Shown: positions 44,280 to 56,742 of the stretch, one piece after another
Layout of the letters: each line of letters opens with the position of its first letter
Numbering within the stretch: position 1 is the stretch's first letter
Assembly: GCF_000516985.1 (NCBI RefSeq)
Contig: NW_006917098.1
Span: 496,001 to 560,000, forward strand
From: Pestalotiopsis fici W106-1
Taxonomy: Eukaryota > Ascomycota > Sordariomycetes > Amphisphaeriales > Sporocadaceae
DNA: 64,000 nt
Direction: 5' to 3'
Program-made: the position numbers and the translations under genes
The notes under the pieces: model-generated
What the model was told of the DNA's origin: nothing
Seen by the model: only the letters and a program-made list of their open reading frames with translations
The model's database searches: none

Positions 44280-47072
44280 TTACCTCCTGGACTCGTCTCC
44301 CTTGAGCTGTTCAAAGATCGCCGGCTGGGGTGGGACGCCTGGCGAATCTAGCCCGCCGCTGGGCGGTGAGGGTGGGATGCTCTCCTGGCCAGGGGTAGGC
44401 TTGTTTGGGTCTCCTCCAAAGTACTTGTTGAACTCCTCGCGGTCGTCGAAGGGTCTCTTGCCCAAAAGTCGAACCATGTCGTCTCGCGTAAGAACCTCCT
44501 TTGACAGAAGTTCCTCTGCAACAATGCCCACCTCCTTCTTCTTCTCAATGAGGAGATCCTTGCATTGCTTGTATGCCTCGTCGACAATGCGGCGCACCTC
44601 GGCATCGATAGTCTGGGCAGTCGACTCGGCAAACGGCTTCAAGAATTGGTTCTCGTCATTCTTAAAGTGGAGCGGTCCCAGCTTGTCTGACATGCCCCAT
44701 TGTGTGACCATGGCCGTGGCCATGTTGGTGACCTTCTTGAAGTCATCGCTGGCTCCCGTAGTCACGGTCGGGAAGTGCAATTCCTCTGAAATGCGGCCAC
44801 CCAGAGTCATGGCCATGCGATCGAGGAGTTGCCTCTCCGTCATGAGGTAGACATCACCCGGGAGGTACTGGGCATAACCGAGCGCACCAGAGCCACGCGG
44901 GATAATGGACACCTTCAATAGAGGATCGGCCCATCGGAAAAACCAACCACAGATAGCATGACCAGCCTCGTGATAGGCAACCGTCCTCTTCTCCTCGGGG
45001 CTCAGAACCAGGGACTTGCGCTCAAGACCACCAATGACACGCTCGATGGCTTGCTCAAAGTGTTTCATGGTGATGGATGGAGCATTGGCTCTCGCGGCTG
45101 ATGGGAGATTAGTAAAGCAAATTCAAACAGATGTGCTAGTCGTTTTCATAAAATACTTACCGACCAGTGCAGCTTCGTTGACACAGTTTGCAATGTCAGC
45201 ACCTGCGAAACCAGGTGTCAAAGCTGCCAATCTGCCGCTCAAATGTTCTATCTCCTCATTTGTGACAACCTTCTTCAAGTAGACCTTGAAGATATCCTGT
45301 CTGCCGGACATTGTGGGCCTGTCAATGTTGATGTGACGATCGAATCGGCCCGGTCTCATGAGAGCCTTGTCAAGGACATCTGCTCTGTTGGTGCCGGCCA
45401 GCACGACCACCTGCTCCGTCGTGTTGAAGCCGTCCATCTCCGTCAGGATTTGATTGAGAGTCGCCTCACGCTCATCGTTACCGCCGCTCCACTTGCCGCC
45501 ACCTTCCGATCGAGACCGACCGATGGCGTCGATTTCATCAATGAAGATAATACAAGGAGTGTTCTTCCGCGCGGTCGAAAACAAGTCTCGTACTCTGGAA
45601 GCACCGACACCAACAAACATTTCGACGAATTCAGAACCGCTGACACTGAAGAATGGAACGCCAGACTCTCCAGCCGTGGCCTTTGCCAATAGAGTCTTAC
45701 CTGTACCGGGAGGACCTGCGAGAATGGCACCACGGGGGATCTTGGCTCCCAAACGCTGGAACTTTTCGGGCTTCTGCAGAAAACTGACGAATTCCATGAT
45801 TTCTTGCTTGGCCTCGTCCATACCGGCAACATCGCTAAATTTAACCTTGACAGCAGACTCGTGATTGAAGCGCTTGGCCTTGCTCTTGCCGAAACCGAAC
45901 ATGCCGCCAGCACCGCCACCAGCTCCCGGGCCACGGCGGGAGACCCAGTAGAGCAGACCAACAAAGAGTAACGTAGGTCCAAAGGCCAATGCGATACTGG
46001 CGAGACCACTTTGTCCCTGGTAGCTGACGGGTATCCTCTCTGTCGGGGGAATGCCGAGTTCCTTTTGCGCCTCGTCCAATCGTCGCTCAAAGGCATCAAC
46101 GGAACCAATGGTGAAGTAGTAGTGGAAGCCAGGGCTTGTCGCAGCAGAGTCGGGGTACATGGAACGGGTGGCCTCTATATTCAGGTCCACTCTGACTTGG
46201 TTGCCGCTGACAACCATTCTCTCAACCAAACCCTTGTCCAAGAAGTTCTTGCGTAGCTCTTGCCATGTGATCTCACGGCTATCGCCAGTAAAGATGGAGT
46301 TGTAGATCCAGTAAGCGACAAGAGAACCAATGATTGTAGTGAGCCAGTCGTTGCCCTTGAGGGGGTTTTCTGGTGGCCCATTGTTGGGGCCAGAGCTCTT
46401 GCCCTTGCCACTGCCCTGAGAAAAGAACTGCGACCCGGTCGAAGACTTCTTGTCGTCTTCGCTCTTCTTACGCTTTTCTTTTTCAAATAACGTTTTACTT
46501 GGCTTCTCCCCCAGTTCCTTATCAAACATTCTTTCCGCAATATCATTGGAGAGAGAGTTGATGGATTTGATGTACTTGCCAGCATCCGTGAGGGTCCAGG
46601 TGCCGTTGACCTTTTTCTGAATGAGCTGCTGTAGATCCTTGGGAACGCCGGTAGTTTTCAGTTCCTTCACCACATCTTCCGGACCGTGTCCTTTGAACTT
46701 GGGCATCCACTTGAGGCCTTCCTTGGCGGCGTTTGCGAGCTCCTCGTACTCGGCATCGTTGAGGTAGACCCATCCTTCGGGCAGAGGCGGCCGCTGCTCC
46801 TGTTGCGCATCTTCAGCTTTGGCAGGCCCGGGGGATGAAGTGCTTTGGACCTCGGGTTGCGAATCTGATGCGCCATTCTTCTTCTCGGATGCGCTCTTCT
46901 TGGGATCCTTGTTTTCACTCGAGTAGTATCGTAGCTGCTGGTGGCGCGCAGCCCAGACAGCAGACGGGACCTGCGAGAACCGCGTCGTCCTCAGGCTCGC
47001 ACGCGTGTAGACATTGAGAGAGGACTTTGTGATGCGCGCAAGGCCTGTCGACCGCCGGATGAAGCTTGACAT
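44280..47072 (-). CDS. mitochondrial m-AAA protease (Afg3/Yta12 family)
   Basis: Exons 47072-45161 and 45097-44280, 63-nt intron in phase 1, 909 aa. It is an inner-membrane, matrix-facing ATP-dependent zinc protease for quality control and processing of inner-membrane proteins. A basic, Ser/Arg-rich mitochondrial presequence opens the protein. Two membrane segments (near [15 protein letters not shown] and [15 protein letters not shown]) bracket the intermembrane-space part. The AAA module has Walker A GPPGTGKT at 453-460, [11 protein letters not shown] and the arginine-finger region MRPGRFDRH. The peptidase site is HEAGH at 680-684. Afg3 and Yta12 are too alike to separate by eye. Confidence 0.95.
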
Positions 47073-47878
47073 GTCGGGCAGAGTCGACCGCGCCCCTTCG
47101 AACGGGGGAAGGTTATCGGATTTGGCGGGATATTATAGTAGAAAAACACAAGGCTTTTGACAAGACGGCGTTGGGGGCAGGTTGTGTCTCGATTCCTACC
47201 TTGTTAAAAGGCACAGGTCTTTCCGGTGCCTAGTGCTGCTCGCGGAGGGGGGGGGAGAGAGAATCGTAGAGGTTGACGTGGATTGAATGACTCCTCTGGC
47301 GCCTCGGACTTGTGGTAGACTTTAGCGGCATTCAGATTTCTGCTTTGCCTCCTTGAGCTTCTATGTGCTGATCAACTCATCATCGTTCATCCAGGTACTA
47401 TCCTGGTTTAGGACTAGCGTGTCGAGGCTCAACGTGCTCAACTCAGAGGGGAAAAAAGCCCACCCGCCGGACCCCGACTTTGGAATACAAATGTGGACCC
47501 CATTAACATGCCACCATGGAGCCACGTGATTCTATAACATAGCTCCCTCTTTTATACTTTGCATTGATGTTCAATACTTTGTGACCGTCTCTCCTGAAAA
47601 GAAGCTTACTTTTAAACAGTCAATTGGTGAGTGGAAATTGATATCAAAGGTTATAAATATTTACCAAGCACAATATACCGCCAGTCCCAGATAAACGCCA
47701 TTCGGCTGCCGCATCTTATATACCTACTCATAGTTCAACCGACCCATCAATTCCAAATGCTGCTTACATGCTTCTTCTCATTACTCATCGCTACTGCTCC
47801 TTTTTTTTTTCCCCCCTCCGACAGCGATTCTTCAGTCTCGTGCGAATGACTCCAAAGCTTTGTCATTACTCACGACCG
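47073..47878. promoter_or_regulatory. upstream region of the m-AAA gene
   Basis: 800 bp between two genes on the same strand, with a G9 run near 47250 and a T/C tract near 47800. No gene recognised. Confidence 0.45.
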
Positions 47879-50800
47879 TCATAAACCGCCATTGTTAGGC
47901 ATTGTACTTCCATTCTCAAAACTGGGATATGCTCCTCCGCTGAACTCGGCCCAGTCCCAGTCTATACTCATCGGCAGTTGCCATAGATCCTGCGGTAATA
48001 TTGCCGGTGTAAATCCAGGCGCATTCGGGTTCTGCAAAGGTGGCGATGCTATGGGTTGACCAAAGCCTGTCAGATCATGGAAATTATTAAAGTCCGGTGT
48101 GTCATATATAGGCCCCGCACTAGGATGATCTTGAGGCCACGCGTTGGGCCCGTCTCTTGGAGCTTGGCCGTTGCCCGAGTTTGCTGTGTTCATTGGACTG
48201 TTGTAGTTTGAGCCCGTCGACTGGGGAGTGTGACCACTCTGCATGCCTGGCGATCCCGCTGAGTAGGAGACGGACCCGCGTGGTTGCTGTTGCGGTTGCC
48301 TCTGCTGCTGGCTGTAATGCGGTGTTGGCGTAGTCTGTGATGTGGTGGATCGAGGCGTTGTGCTTGATTGCTGTGAGGCAGTCGAATTGCTCGGCTTCGG
48401 TGGATCTTGCGTCCTCCTCTTCCGCTTCGATCCTTCCTTCTCAGTCTTATCGATGATGGTCTTGGCAATGCGTTCGAACTCGGCGCAAACGCCAAGCATT
48501 CGATGTACCCCGCCGGTCTCTGCTTCCTCGCCGAGTGTTGACAGGAAAGTGACGACAATGCTCATGAGCCTGGTATCTGATCTTGCCCGTGGATCCAGTG
48601 GATTTTGTAGAATATTGCCGAACAAGGTCATAAGTGCTGACACTGGGAAATACAGGGCCAACCTGTTGCCAATTAGCGATGATTGCATAACGAAAGATAC
48701 TTGACACTCACCAGACGCATTGGTTATCACCCTGTGGGATGTACTTGAGCAGTGAAATGGTGGCACGCGCTGAAGATGCACACAGAGCAGCGGAAGCAAA
48801 GACTCGCGGGTTCAGAGGTTTGGCGTTAAGGCCCTGGATGGCATAGTTTGATAGCCGGCTGGTCCAATATCCTCGATGTACCGACATACGGTGGATTGTT
48901 GTCAAGCAGTTGTAGTAGGAGAAATGCAACATGACAATGTGGAGTATGAGCGGCGTATGGGAGGCTTTGATCTCATGCTCTGGTCTGAAATCGATCGGAA
49001 TGCGGTCTTTCCAGTCCTCAAGTGCTTTGTCAAGCTCACCAATTGTGTTGAGTAACTCACCCTCAGAAAGCTTGGCAGCTTTCGTCGAGTACAGCCTCTT
49101 GTACACTTGACTTTCAATTGTGGTCAGCTCGCACATGACTCTGAAAAGGTTCATTTTGCCCTTTCCGTCAGCCAAAGGAATGTTGCCGATGTTATCCGCT
49201 GGTTCAGCAGCTGGAAGTTCGACATTCATATCATCGTCATCCTGGGCCGGCGGTCTGCCAGAACGGAGACAGAGGTCTTTGTCCAGCATATATGCAATCC
49301 AGAAGACTCGTTTCCTTTGCTCAAGTTCAATAGGGTTTAGGTGGAAGCCGCTGCCGCTCTTGTGAAGACCAATGCTGTGAGATAGCCGGATTGCGGCTGC
49401 AATCAGCAGGAACGAAGGTTGGGGGTTTGGAGTTCCCTGCATGAACAAGGCCATGCCAAGCAATGCTTGTACGCTGAGTAGATCGGTATTCCGCATGGTC
49501 AACTCTGTGAACACGCCCATGGCATTCTTCATGTATGCCCAAGCCTTGTCGTCCTCTTCTTCTGGAACAAGCTTGCTCATAACCCGCAGGCGATGGGCGG
49601 TTGCCAACACAACATTAAGACTCGCCCACCATCCAGATCCCTCATATGGTTCGTTGGAATACTGCTTCTCAACAAGGTGCATGAAAGTAGGTTGATGGAA
49701 AACTGGAAACATGCAGTTGAAGTTCTCGAAATAATCCTTGAGCAAGGACATGGCTTCGGGTTTAGGCGGCAGTGGTATGTAGACAGGCCGCCGGAATACA
49801 TCCGCGAAAATCTCGGGCTTCCAGCGGTTCCACTTGTGATCGTCAATGGAGACTTCAGAGATCATGTTCTGAAAAGCATCGTTTCCGGTTCTTTCATTGA
49901 CCCATTGAATGCCTTTTGGCGAAAATATCGAGAAACCGGACGATGAGCCTAGATGATGCTGTTAGATTATATTTTGCAAGCAGCTCGGCACGACAGGAAA
50001 GTAAATCTTACCAAAATAACGTGTCTCTCCAGATTGGTTGGTGACAAGCGAGCACATCATCTCTGACAAGCCCTCCACGTCTTCCTCGGTCTTTTCCGGG
50101 GCAACCGACGAATTTCGCCTCTTGTCCTCGCCCTTGTCTTTTTGGGGTTCGGGCGAGGTCAATGAGCTTTGCGGGGTGGAAGCAGCGCCTTCATGGATCG
50201 AAGTATCTTGTGATGGTGATGGCGGGTTTGAAGTAGCCTGAGAAGCTTGTCTCGACCTCTGTTGTGCCTTTTCGGCCAATTTCTTTTCCAGAGTGCCCAG
50301 GTCCGTTGCGCCATCTTCATCATCCAAAAGCCCTGAAAGATTCGTCAGCCCTGTGCAATTGGTGCGTATACCCGAGCCCCGCGGTTTGCAATTGCGAGCA
50401 AGTGGCACGACGCAAGTTTATGTCGCTGGGTTCAATGGGTCAACTCACCCGCAAGTCGTAACAGACTTTCCATGCGGCCCAGTCTATTTTCGAGTCCCTC
50501 GATATATTTTGCGCTATGGGGATAGTGAGTAACTGCTTTAGCATGTGAGAATGGGGTCTTGTGTCTTACCCTTTCGGTGGGCTTCGCTTCTTCTCGACCT
50601 GTGTGAAGACACATTCCGTCTTGTAATTGATGCAGTGCGTACATGCCGGTAGCTTACCATCGCACTTGATTTTCTTCTTCCTGCACATATCGCAAGCCTA
50701 TAACACAAGATCTCTGCTTAGCCTTTTGTCCAACCACTTTGCCATGGAGCTCCCAGTACGGTAGGAGCACTTGAATCCGGTGGAGGCTCTCACTCACTCT

Positions 50801-51001
50801 TGCTATCCTCCTCCTCTTTGCGTCCTGATCATCGCCGAGCAGCGCCGAAGGGTCAAAGGCCATCTGTAGCTCGGGCGGGAGCATGGGGAGACCGTCGGGC
50901 ATGCCATAACTGCCAAAGATCGGGGGCGGTTGATTTGTCAATGGCGGGGCATGCATTCCAGGAATCTGGAAGCTATTCGGATCGACTCGTAGGTGATCCA
51001 T
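47879..51001 (-). CDS. Zn(II)2Cys6 transcription factor, 912 aa
   Basis: Six exons: 51001-50798, 50697-50570, 50513-50449, 50332-50012, 49948-48712 and 48662-47879; every phase closes. A Pro-rich N-terminus precedes the zinc cluster [22 protein letters not shown]...ECVF (exact CX2CX6CX6CX2CX6C). A linker and short coiled coil ([18 protein letters not shown]) for dimerisation follow. The fungal_trans domain has [20 protein letters not shown], a [22 protein letters not shown] motif and [14 protein letters not shown]. The C-terminus is Gln/Ser/Pro-rich (QQQRQPQQQ) and probably activating. It is a conserved-looking nuclear regulator; the orthologue is not identified. Confidence 0.9.
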
Positions 51002-51967
51002 TGTGGGCCAGCCTTTGTCGTGTCGGTCGTTTGTAGGTGGTGGTGGCGTTGTCTCTTCTTCTCCTCCTCCTCCTTCCTGGCAACTCCTGAGATGTGTGTG
51101 TCCCTCCTGTGCCTAGCTTTACTTTTTTTGGTGGATTACCAATACCTGGAGCTGCGCAGACCAATGCAAGCGCCGGGAGCCGCGGGATTCGTCGCCTTTG
51201 GAGATTGCTGGGTTTACAATGTGCAATAATGTCATGAGTCTCTTTTAGCACATGTCGTTCCCCCCAAAAGGTCGTGAAAATGTTATCAAGAAACAAATGT
51301 GGTTTGCAGTGTCGTCGGTTCGAAGGAGAAAGTAGAGTTGGGTTTCGCACTACTATAATTGGGGATCGATCCACGAAATCGGGGCCAGGAGGCGGGCGAG
51401 CAGCAAGTCAATCAATGGCAAGCACGCAGCACCAGCAGGAACGTGGGAAGTGGGTTACTTGGGAAAGATGGGGAAATCGCACGGGAAGAAAGAAAGAAGT
51501 GGGTTAGTTCAAAAGGTGCTAGGACTTGGAAGGTACAAAGTAGTAGTGTAGGCAAAGGGTGGTCTATTTTGTACTGCTAGGGGTGTCAATGATACCTGTA
51601 TGTATCCTCAGGTCGGTAATGTAAGGTAAATGGACGGAATACCTTGTATGGAGTAGTCGAGAATCAGGGCCAAGACTCGAGACTACCTGTTTTCAGCTGG
51701 AGGGGGGACGGGGGGACAGATAAATGACAAGACGATAGAACAAGATACAGATAGATGGACGCAACGGTACTACATTAGATAGATGAGCTGCAGAGTACAT
51801 ACTCCGTAGATACATGAAATACATACAGGCAGCGACGAGAAAGAACAGCTAAAACAAGATGCTACGCGCTAACACCTACATTGTTCCCTTGCACCACTAA
51901 CATGATGCTGCCCCTACCTTTTCCTTTACCTTGTCCTTCCCCCCTTCTTCTTCGTCTTCTTCGTCGT

Positions 51968-52165
51968 CTAACCCCCTTGCCGACGTGAGTTGATGAATTC
52001 ATTGTGGCTGAGCACGTCCGACTCTGCAGCGGTTGCAGCTTTGTAGAACTCCAACTCTGGGCCTCTGCCTACAAGGGATACACTTGTCTGGCGGTTCGAA
52101 AAAACCATTAGCGAGCGGGATAAAGTTAAGATAATCTGTAGCAACTGTACCGTGCAAGCCGGCAT
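51968..52165 (-). CDS. doubtful small protein gene
   Basis: An open frame of 65 codons. If a GTACAG...CCAG segment (intron of about 60 nt) is removed in phase 0, it gives a 44-aa peptide with a regular, charged sequence (ELEFYKAATAAESDVLSHNE). No family is recognised and no signal peptide is present. It may be chance. Confidence 0.22.
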   Translation of the reverse strand: MPACTVQLLQIILTLSRSLMVFSNRQTSVSLVGRGPELEFYKAATAAESDVLSHNEFINSRRQGG

Positions 52166-53581
52166 TGGTGGAGCGGGTTTCCTATCTCCCTTGTTAAAGT
52201 CCGCGCGACAAAAGCCCAGTCCGGGTCCAGCCCCAGCCTAGCCCAGCACCGCCAAACGACAATGTGACTGCGGTAAGAAGTCTTAGACGTCAGCAGCCTC
52301 CATGCGCGGTTATTTTAGATTCAACTTGGTAATCAAGACTCCTCTTAACTTAGTTTAGGTCTATACTATTACTACTACCTCTTGTTACCAGTGGCTGGCG
52401 GCGTTATGCTTCTCCTCTTCTATTTTCAGCGCAGTCAACAATATCTGGAATCATAACTTGAAGTTTCTGTAGATGCTGGTATTGTACTATCCTATCGCGA
52501 CGAAGGGGTGGTTTTCAGGCACGTTGGCGCGCCCCTCCCTCCCAAGGAAAAAAAAAAATTCATCGACCCCGGTTTCGAGGGTCGGTGCTCCAAGAGCGAC
52601 GATCACGCCAAAGCATCTACAATAGTGCCCAAGTCTTCGCCTATTGGCTGGGTGTCTCATATTCGCACTGACATTCCGGGAATGTGTTGAAGCATTCAGG
52701 GTAGTAATACTACTTACTCCTGGACTCTGGATGAGAATTAGTTGAAGCAGTGGTTTGTGTCTTGCGCAGTTATACTATACACCCCAGTTGATGGCCTCGA
52801 TCTATTCGTGGTAAAATTGACTTTGTACAAGACATGTCAGTGTCCGTATGATAAAGAAGACTTGATGCAATATATTGTCAATTTGATATAGCAGCATTCG
52901 TCATATTTGCATTATCGTATGACTTGCCGTGACACGGACGCTCCCCGCGATGAGCAGCCTTCATATCGAAAGATGATGCCACCTCCGTGCGAGCAAAACT
53001 CTTCTCTTGGATTGGAGGCCTTCTTTTTTTTTCTTTCGTTTGCATTCTCATTGTCCTCGGGCACTGATTTGGGCTTTGTCTGAGAGGTCTTGGGTGAGGG
53101 CCCCCTGTGGAGGGATCAACTGTCACACCACTTTGAGAAGAGCGCTGCCGAGTACCGAATTGCGCCGCCTCGACCTCGCCCATTGATGCACAGCACGGCC
53201 GGTTCCACGGTTTCTTCACACAATGGTTCCTGTTTTCTTGTCCCCCGAACACTGCTCGAGCATTTAGATTCTCTATGTCTTGGTATATAATAAATACATG
53301 ATCTTCTCTCTGCAAAGGACTGTAAGCAAGTGGCAGCGCCGATTTGTAACTAGACATGTCTCCAGGGCTGGACTTATAGCCCCCTTGCCGGACCGCCCCT
53401 CTTACCATATGTAGGCATTGAATCTGGGTCAGAGCCAGTCAGATTTTAGGACGGGGGGAATGGACGCCGCAATGTCGCTTTCCGAGAAACCCGGGTGGTG
53501 AACGGCATGCGATGGATCTTATGGGAGGTTATGGTCGACTTGGCGCTTTGCATCTTCTCAAACAACCCTCTTTCCACCCTA

Positions 53582-53617
53582 GTCCGTCTGTCTGTCCGTT
53601 CGTCCGTTCGTCCGTCG
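53582..53617. repeat. degenerate tetranucleotide array
   Basis: Tandem GTCC/GTCT/GTTC-type 4-mers (GTCCGTCTGTCTGTCCGTTC and on). A low-complexity tract without coding support. Confidence 0.7.
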
Positions 53618-54926
53618 GCCTGACCTCCATGGGAGTAAAGTGGTTCGTTGCAAGCTCAATGCCGTCCGAACCATTACTTCAAGATAGGGAACTTATAGGC
53701 TGCATCTCACAAGCAGGACAATTTCAAGAGTAGGTTATTCCTTTCTCTCGATAAGGCTGCTTAACTTCAAAAGTCCAAAAGATGCTTCATCTGCTCTTTC
53801 ACTATAGGTAGGGCTGGAAACCGGAGCCGTAACTTTCGGTAGTTGCTACGAGAGCACTGTTCGCATCAACATACGTATGCGCCATTGGAAATGGAGATTT
53901 TAGAAATGAGATCGCAAATCAGGGTACGGAAGCAACTGAACATGTCACGCCACGTGGGTCGAACAATAGCCCTCATGTTTTCCCTTCGCTAATATGGATT
54001 CAACCCCCGACTGAGCGTTTCTCAGTTCCAGCCAGGCCAAATGTCATCCAGGAAACAACACGGTCACAAATAAGTAAATTTAGTACGTAGTAGTTGAAAA
54101 TCTGCTTGTTTCTTTCTCCTGGCTTTTTCTTCCCCAACCCACACGGCCAGATTTGTCATTGCGCGCAAGCCCATAGCGGTGGCCCGCCCCGGGTGGTCGC
54201 GGAGGTTGATGGTATCTTCCTTTCTTCCCCCATGCGTGTTTCAGGACCGTCTCAAGCGGCTTGATAAAGGGACGGTAACTCTCCGCTTCCCTGTCCCGGC
54301 AAGGGCCCCGTTCAAGTCTCGAGTTTGTAGATCGAAACACGAATGTTATCACGAATGATTTAAGGCGTCGCGGAAGTCTCTTTTATCTCGTGGATCACAC
54401 GTCCGGGTCCCGGAAAAAGAGCTACCGCAGCAAGTCATTAACTTTGAAAGTTGACCAAAAAGAGCAACGGGCAGATGGATCCATGCCAGTATTGGCTGCT
54501 GTATTTCTAAAAGAGACCGGCTTGATCGGATTCTGGATTCAGCTGATGGTCTGAACCCTGCTGAACATGTGAACTGAGTGCAAAGATGTGTATTATCATG
54601 GGACGATTAATCTTTAGATTATAGACAGCCTGAGGAACAAACGTTCCCTCGGCAAGTAGTCTTCATTTTCCTACACCCGGCGGGTATAGCTGGGTCGCTT
54701 TATATGTACATGACAAATCGCCGCCGAATCGTGGGCGGTGGCAGGCTTGACACAGCCTATTGGGGAATCCTCCTCTCATGAAAAATGTTCACTCAATTAT
54801 CAAACATTAAAACGCCATTTCCATGCCGCAGGCATATGAACAAAAGCCAACAGAATGCCAAGCGGTATCATCGAGGTCTGAAAGATATACAAGCAAATAC
54901 GCGCGCTGCAAGATCGTGGGTTGGTA

Positions 54927-56742
54927 TCATATTTCTTCGGTAAATCTGGAGCCGGAGCCGTGCGAGGGATCATATATAGATGAGCCATCCGCCGAGGCAT
55001 GGGAACGGCCCACGGGATCCCGCGGAGGTGGTGACAGACTTGGCGCGGCGAAATATGAGGCCTCTGTGATTGGCATCCGGGCTGGGCCGGCGTGGAAGAC
55101 TGGTATGCCACTTTCGGGACGCATTGGTGATCCTACTGCCAGTCTCGGCATGTCGGGTCCTGCTAGAGAGCCTTGGGAGTCGCGATAATACGATCCCTCG
55201 GTCAACATTGTATCGCGCACATTGGACGGTTCAGAATATCCATCACCTCCGTGCTGCAGAACTGAGGGCAGTTTCCTGCCTGAGACCTTTTGGAACCCTC
55301 TTTCCGTGCTTCCTGAAGCAATTGTTCGCTGAGAACTGCGTTTACCGGTCAGACTTGCCAATGCTGACTGAACGGCAAAGGGAGTTGATCGTTGGGACAT
55401 CTCTCCCGCGCCACCAGGCGAGTTGGGTGGTCCACCATTGCCAATGGCGCGGTTACCAGCCCCGGGAAGACCGCCATTTCCGTCGCTGAGTCGCATTCCA
55501 TGACGCTTCTTGTAGCGAAGAAGCATCAAAGCTGCGATTAGAATAAGACCTAGGCCAGCGACTGCACCTATAACACTCCCCGCGACAGTTCCTGCTGATG
55601 CTGAATTCGAATTCGAGTTGGACGATGAGCCAGAATCGCTGGTAGAAGTTGCAGACGCTGCAGAGTCACCAGTGGCTGCGCTTCCGCTGCCATCACTGTT
55701 GTCGCCGCCATACCCCAAGCCGGTCGCTGAGCTTCCATCACTGGTCCTCGTCGAGGTCGCTGTGCCGGTTATTGAAGCAAATGTTGAAGAAGAGCTTGAG
55801 TAAACACCAAGCGTTGTGGTGTAAGTGTCATTGTATAAAATTGTGCCAGACGAATGAGCGAGTGTAGACGTCGTCAGATAAGAAGTAAAAGCCTCAGCTG
55901 TCAAGGTGTCATTTGAAGTAGAAGAAGCGGAACTTGACGCTGTCTCGGAAGAAGAAGCTATAGCACGACGATTAGATCAAATAGAACAATTCCGAGCAAG
56001 ATGCAAGCCCAAAGAAAAATCTTGACAAACCTGTTGTAGTGCTGTTTGCAACGCCAGTAAAAGTGGGAAATGCAGAAGTGGACAAGGGAGTGGAAGTAAT
56101 TGAAGCGAAAGATTCGACAGTCGGAAATGAAGAGACCATCGAGGAAGAGGATGCAGCGTCTGCGGATGAAGTTGATTCTGTTGATGATGATGCAGTTTCT
56201 ACTGCCGACGCCGGGTCTACTGAGGACGCGGTCGCTGGAGAGACAGAAGATATGACTGTGACAGCATCGTCGGCGGAGTATGTCGTGGAGTCGGGCAGGC
56301 TCTCGATGCCAAAAGAAGCGGTAGCGCTGGCGTCGACAATGATGTCGGTGCTGCTGGTACTGCTGGCGCTGGTGCTACTGATAATGCTACTAATGGCGTC
56401 GGGCTCGCTCTCAATCCCAACCGTGGTGGGCTCCGCCGTGAATTGCGTCGTGGTGGGCTCCGAGGTTTGCGTGGTGGCGCTCACAGTTGCGCCGGTTGAG
56501 TCGATGTATTGAATGACGGAAACGGTTTGAATGACATGAACGACTGATGCAGAGGTGGTGCCACTATCGCTGTTACTACTGCCGCTGTCGACAACGGAAG
56601 AGCTGTCGTCGGCCTGGCGTTGATGCAGCCTCTCGTGGTTGTGATGAGAACGAATGTGGTTGTTGTGATAATTTTGGTGGTGGGAAGAATCAACTACGTC
56701 TCGGGCCTGAAGGAGTGAAGACCCCGAAACTGAATCGGTCAT
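54927..56742 (-). CDS. Ser/Thr-rich single-pass membrane protein (Mid2-like design)
   Basis: Exons 56742-56031 and 55957-54927, 73-nt intron in phase 1, 580 aa. The first ~380 residues are extremely Ser/Thr/Ala-rich, fit for heavy O-mannosylation. One membrane span follows (VAGSVIGAVAGLGLILIAALML), then the basic stop-transfer RYKKRHG and a ~190-residue Gly/Ser/Pro-rich cytosolic tail. This is the design of fungal cell-wall stress sensors (Mid2/Wsc-like), but no WSC domain is present. No signal peptide follows the start at 56742. The text QARDVVDSSHHQ near residue 13 looks like sequence just after a signal cut, so an unrecognised upstream exon may be missing. Confidence 0.75.

Larger units (their letters stand above)
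51002..54926. other. 3.9-kb gene-poor stretch
   Basis: Upstream of the 912-aa regulator and downstream of the Ser/Thr-rich membrane protein gene. Contents are pyrimidine tracts, a degenerate tetranucleotide array (53582-53617) and one doubtful small frame (51968-52165). Frames at 52878-53408 (-) and 54080-54352 (-) were not accepted. A long 5' leader of the regulator could account for part of it. Confidence 0.4.

Noticed and set aside
52878..53408. 176-codon minus-strand frame in the gene-poor region
   Set aside because: Low-complexity basic stretches and no recognisable motif; overlaps a shorter opposing frame.
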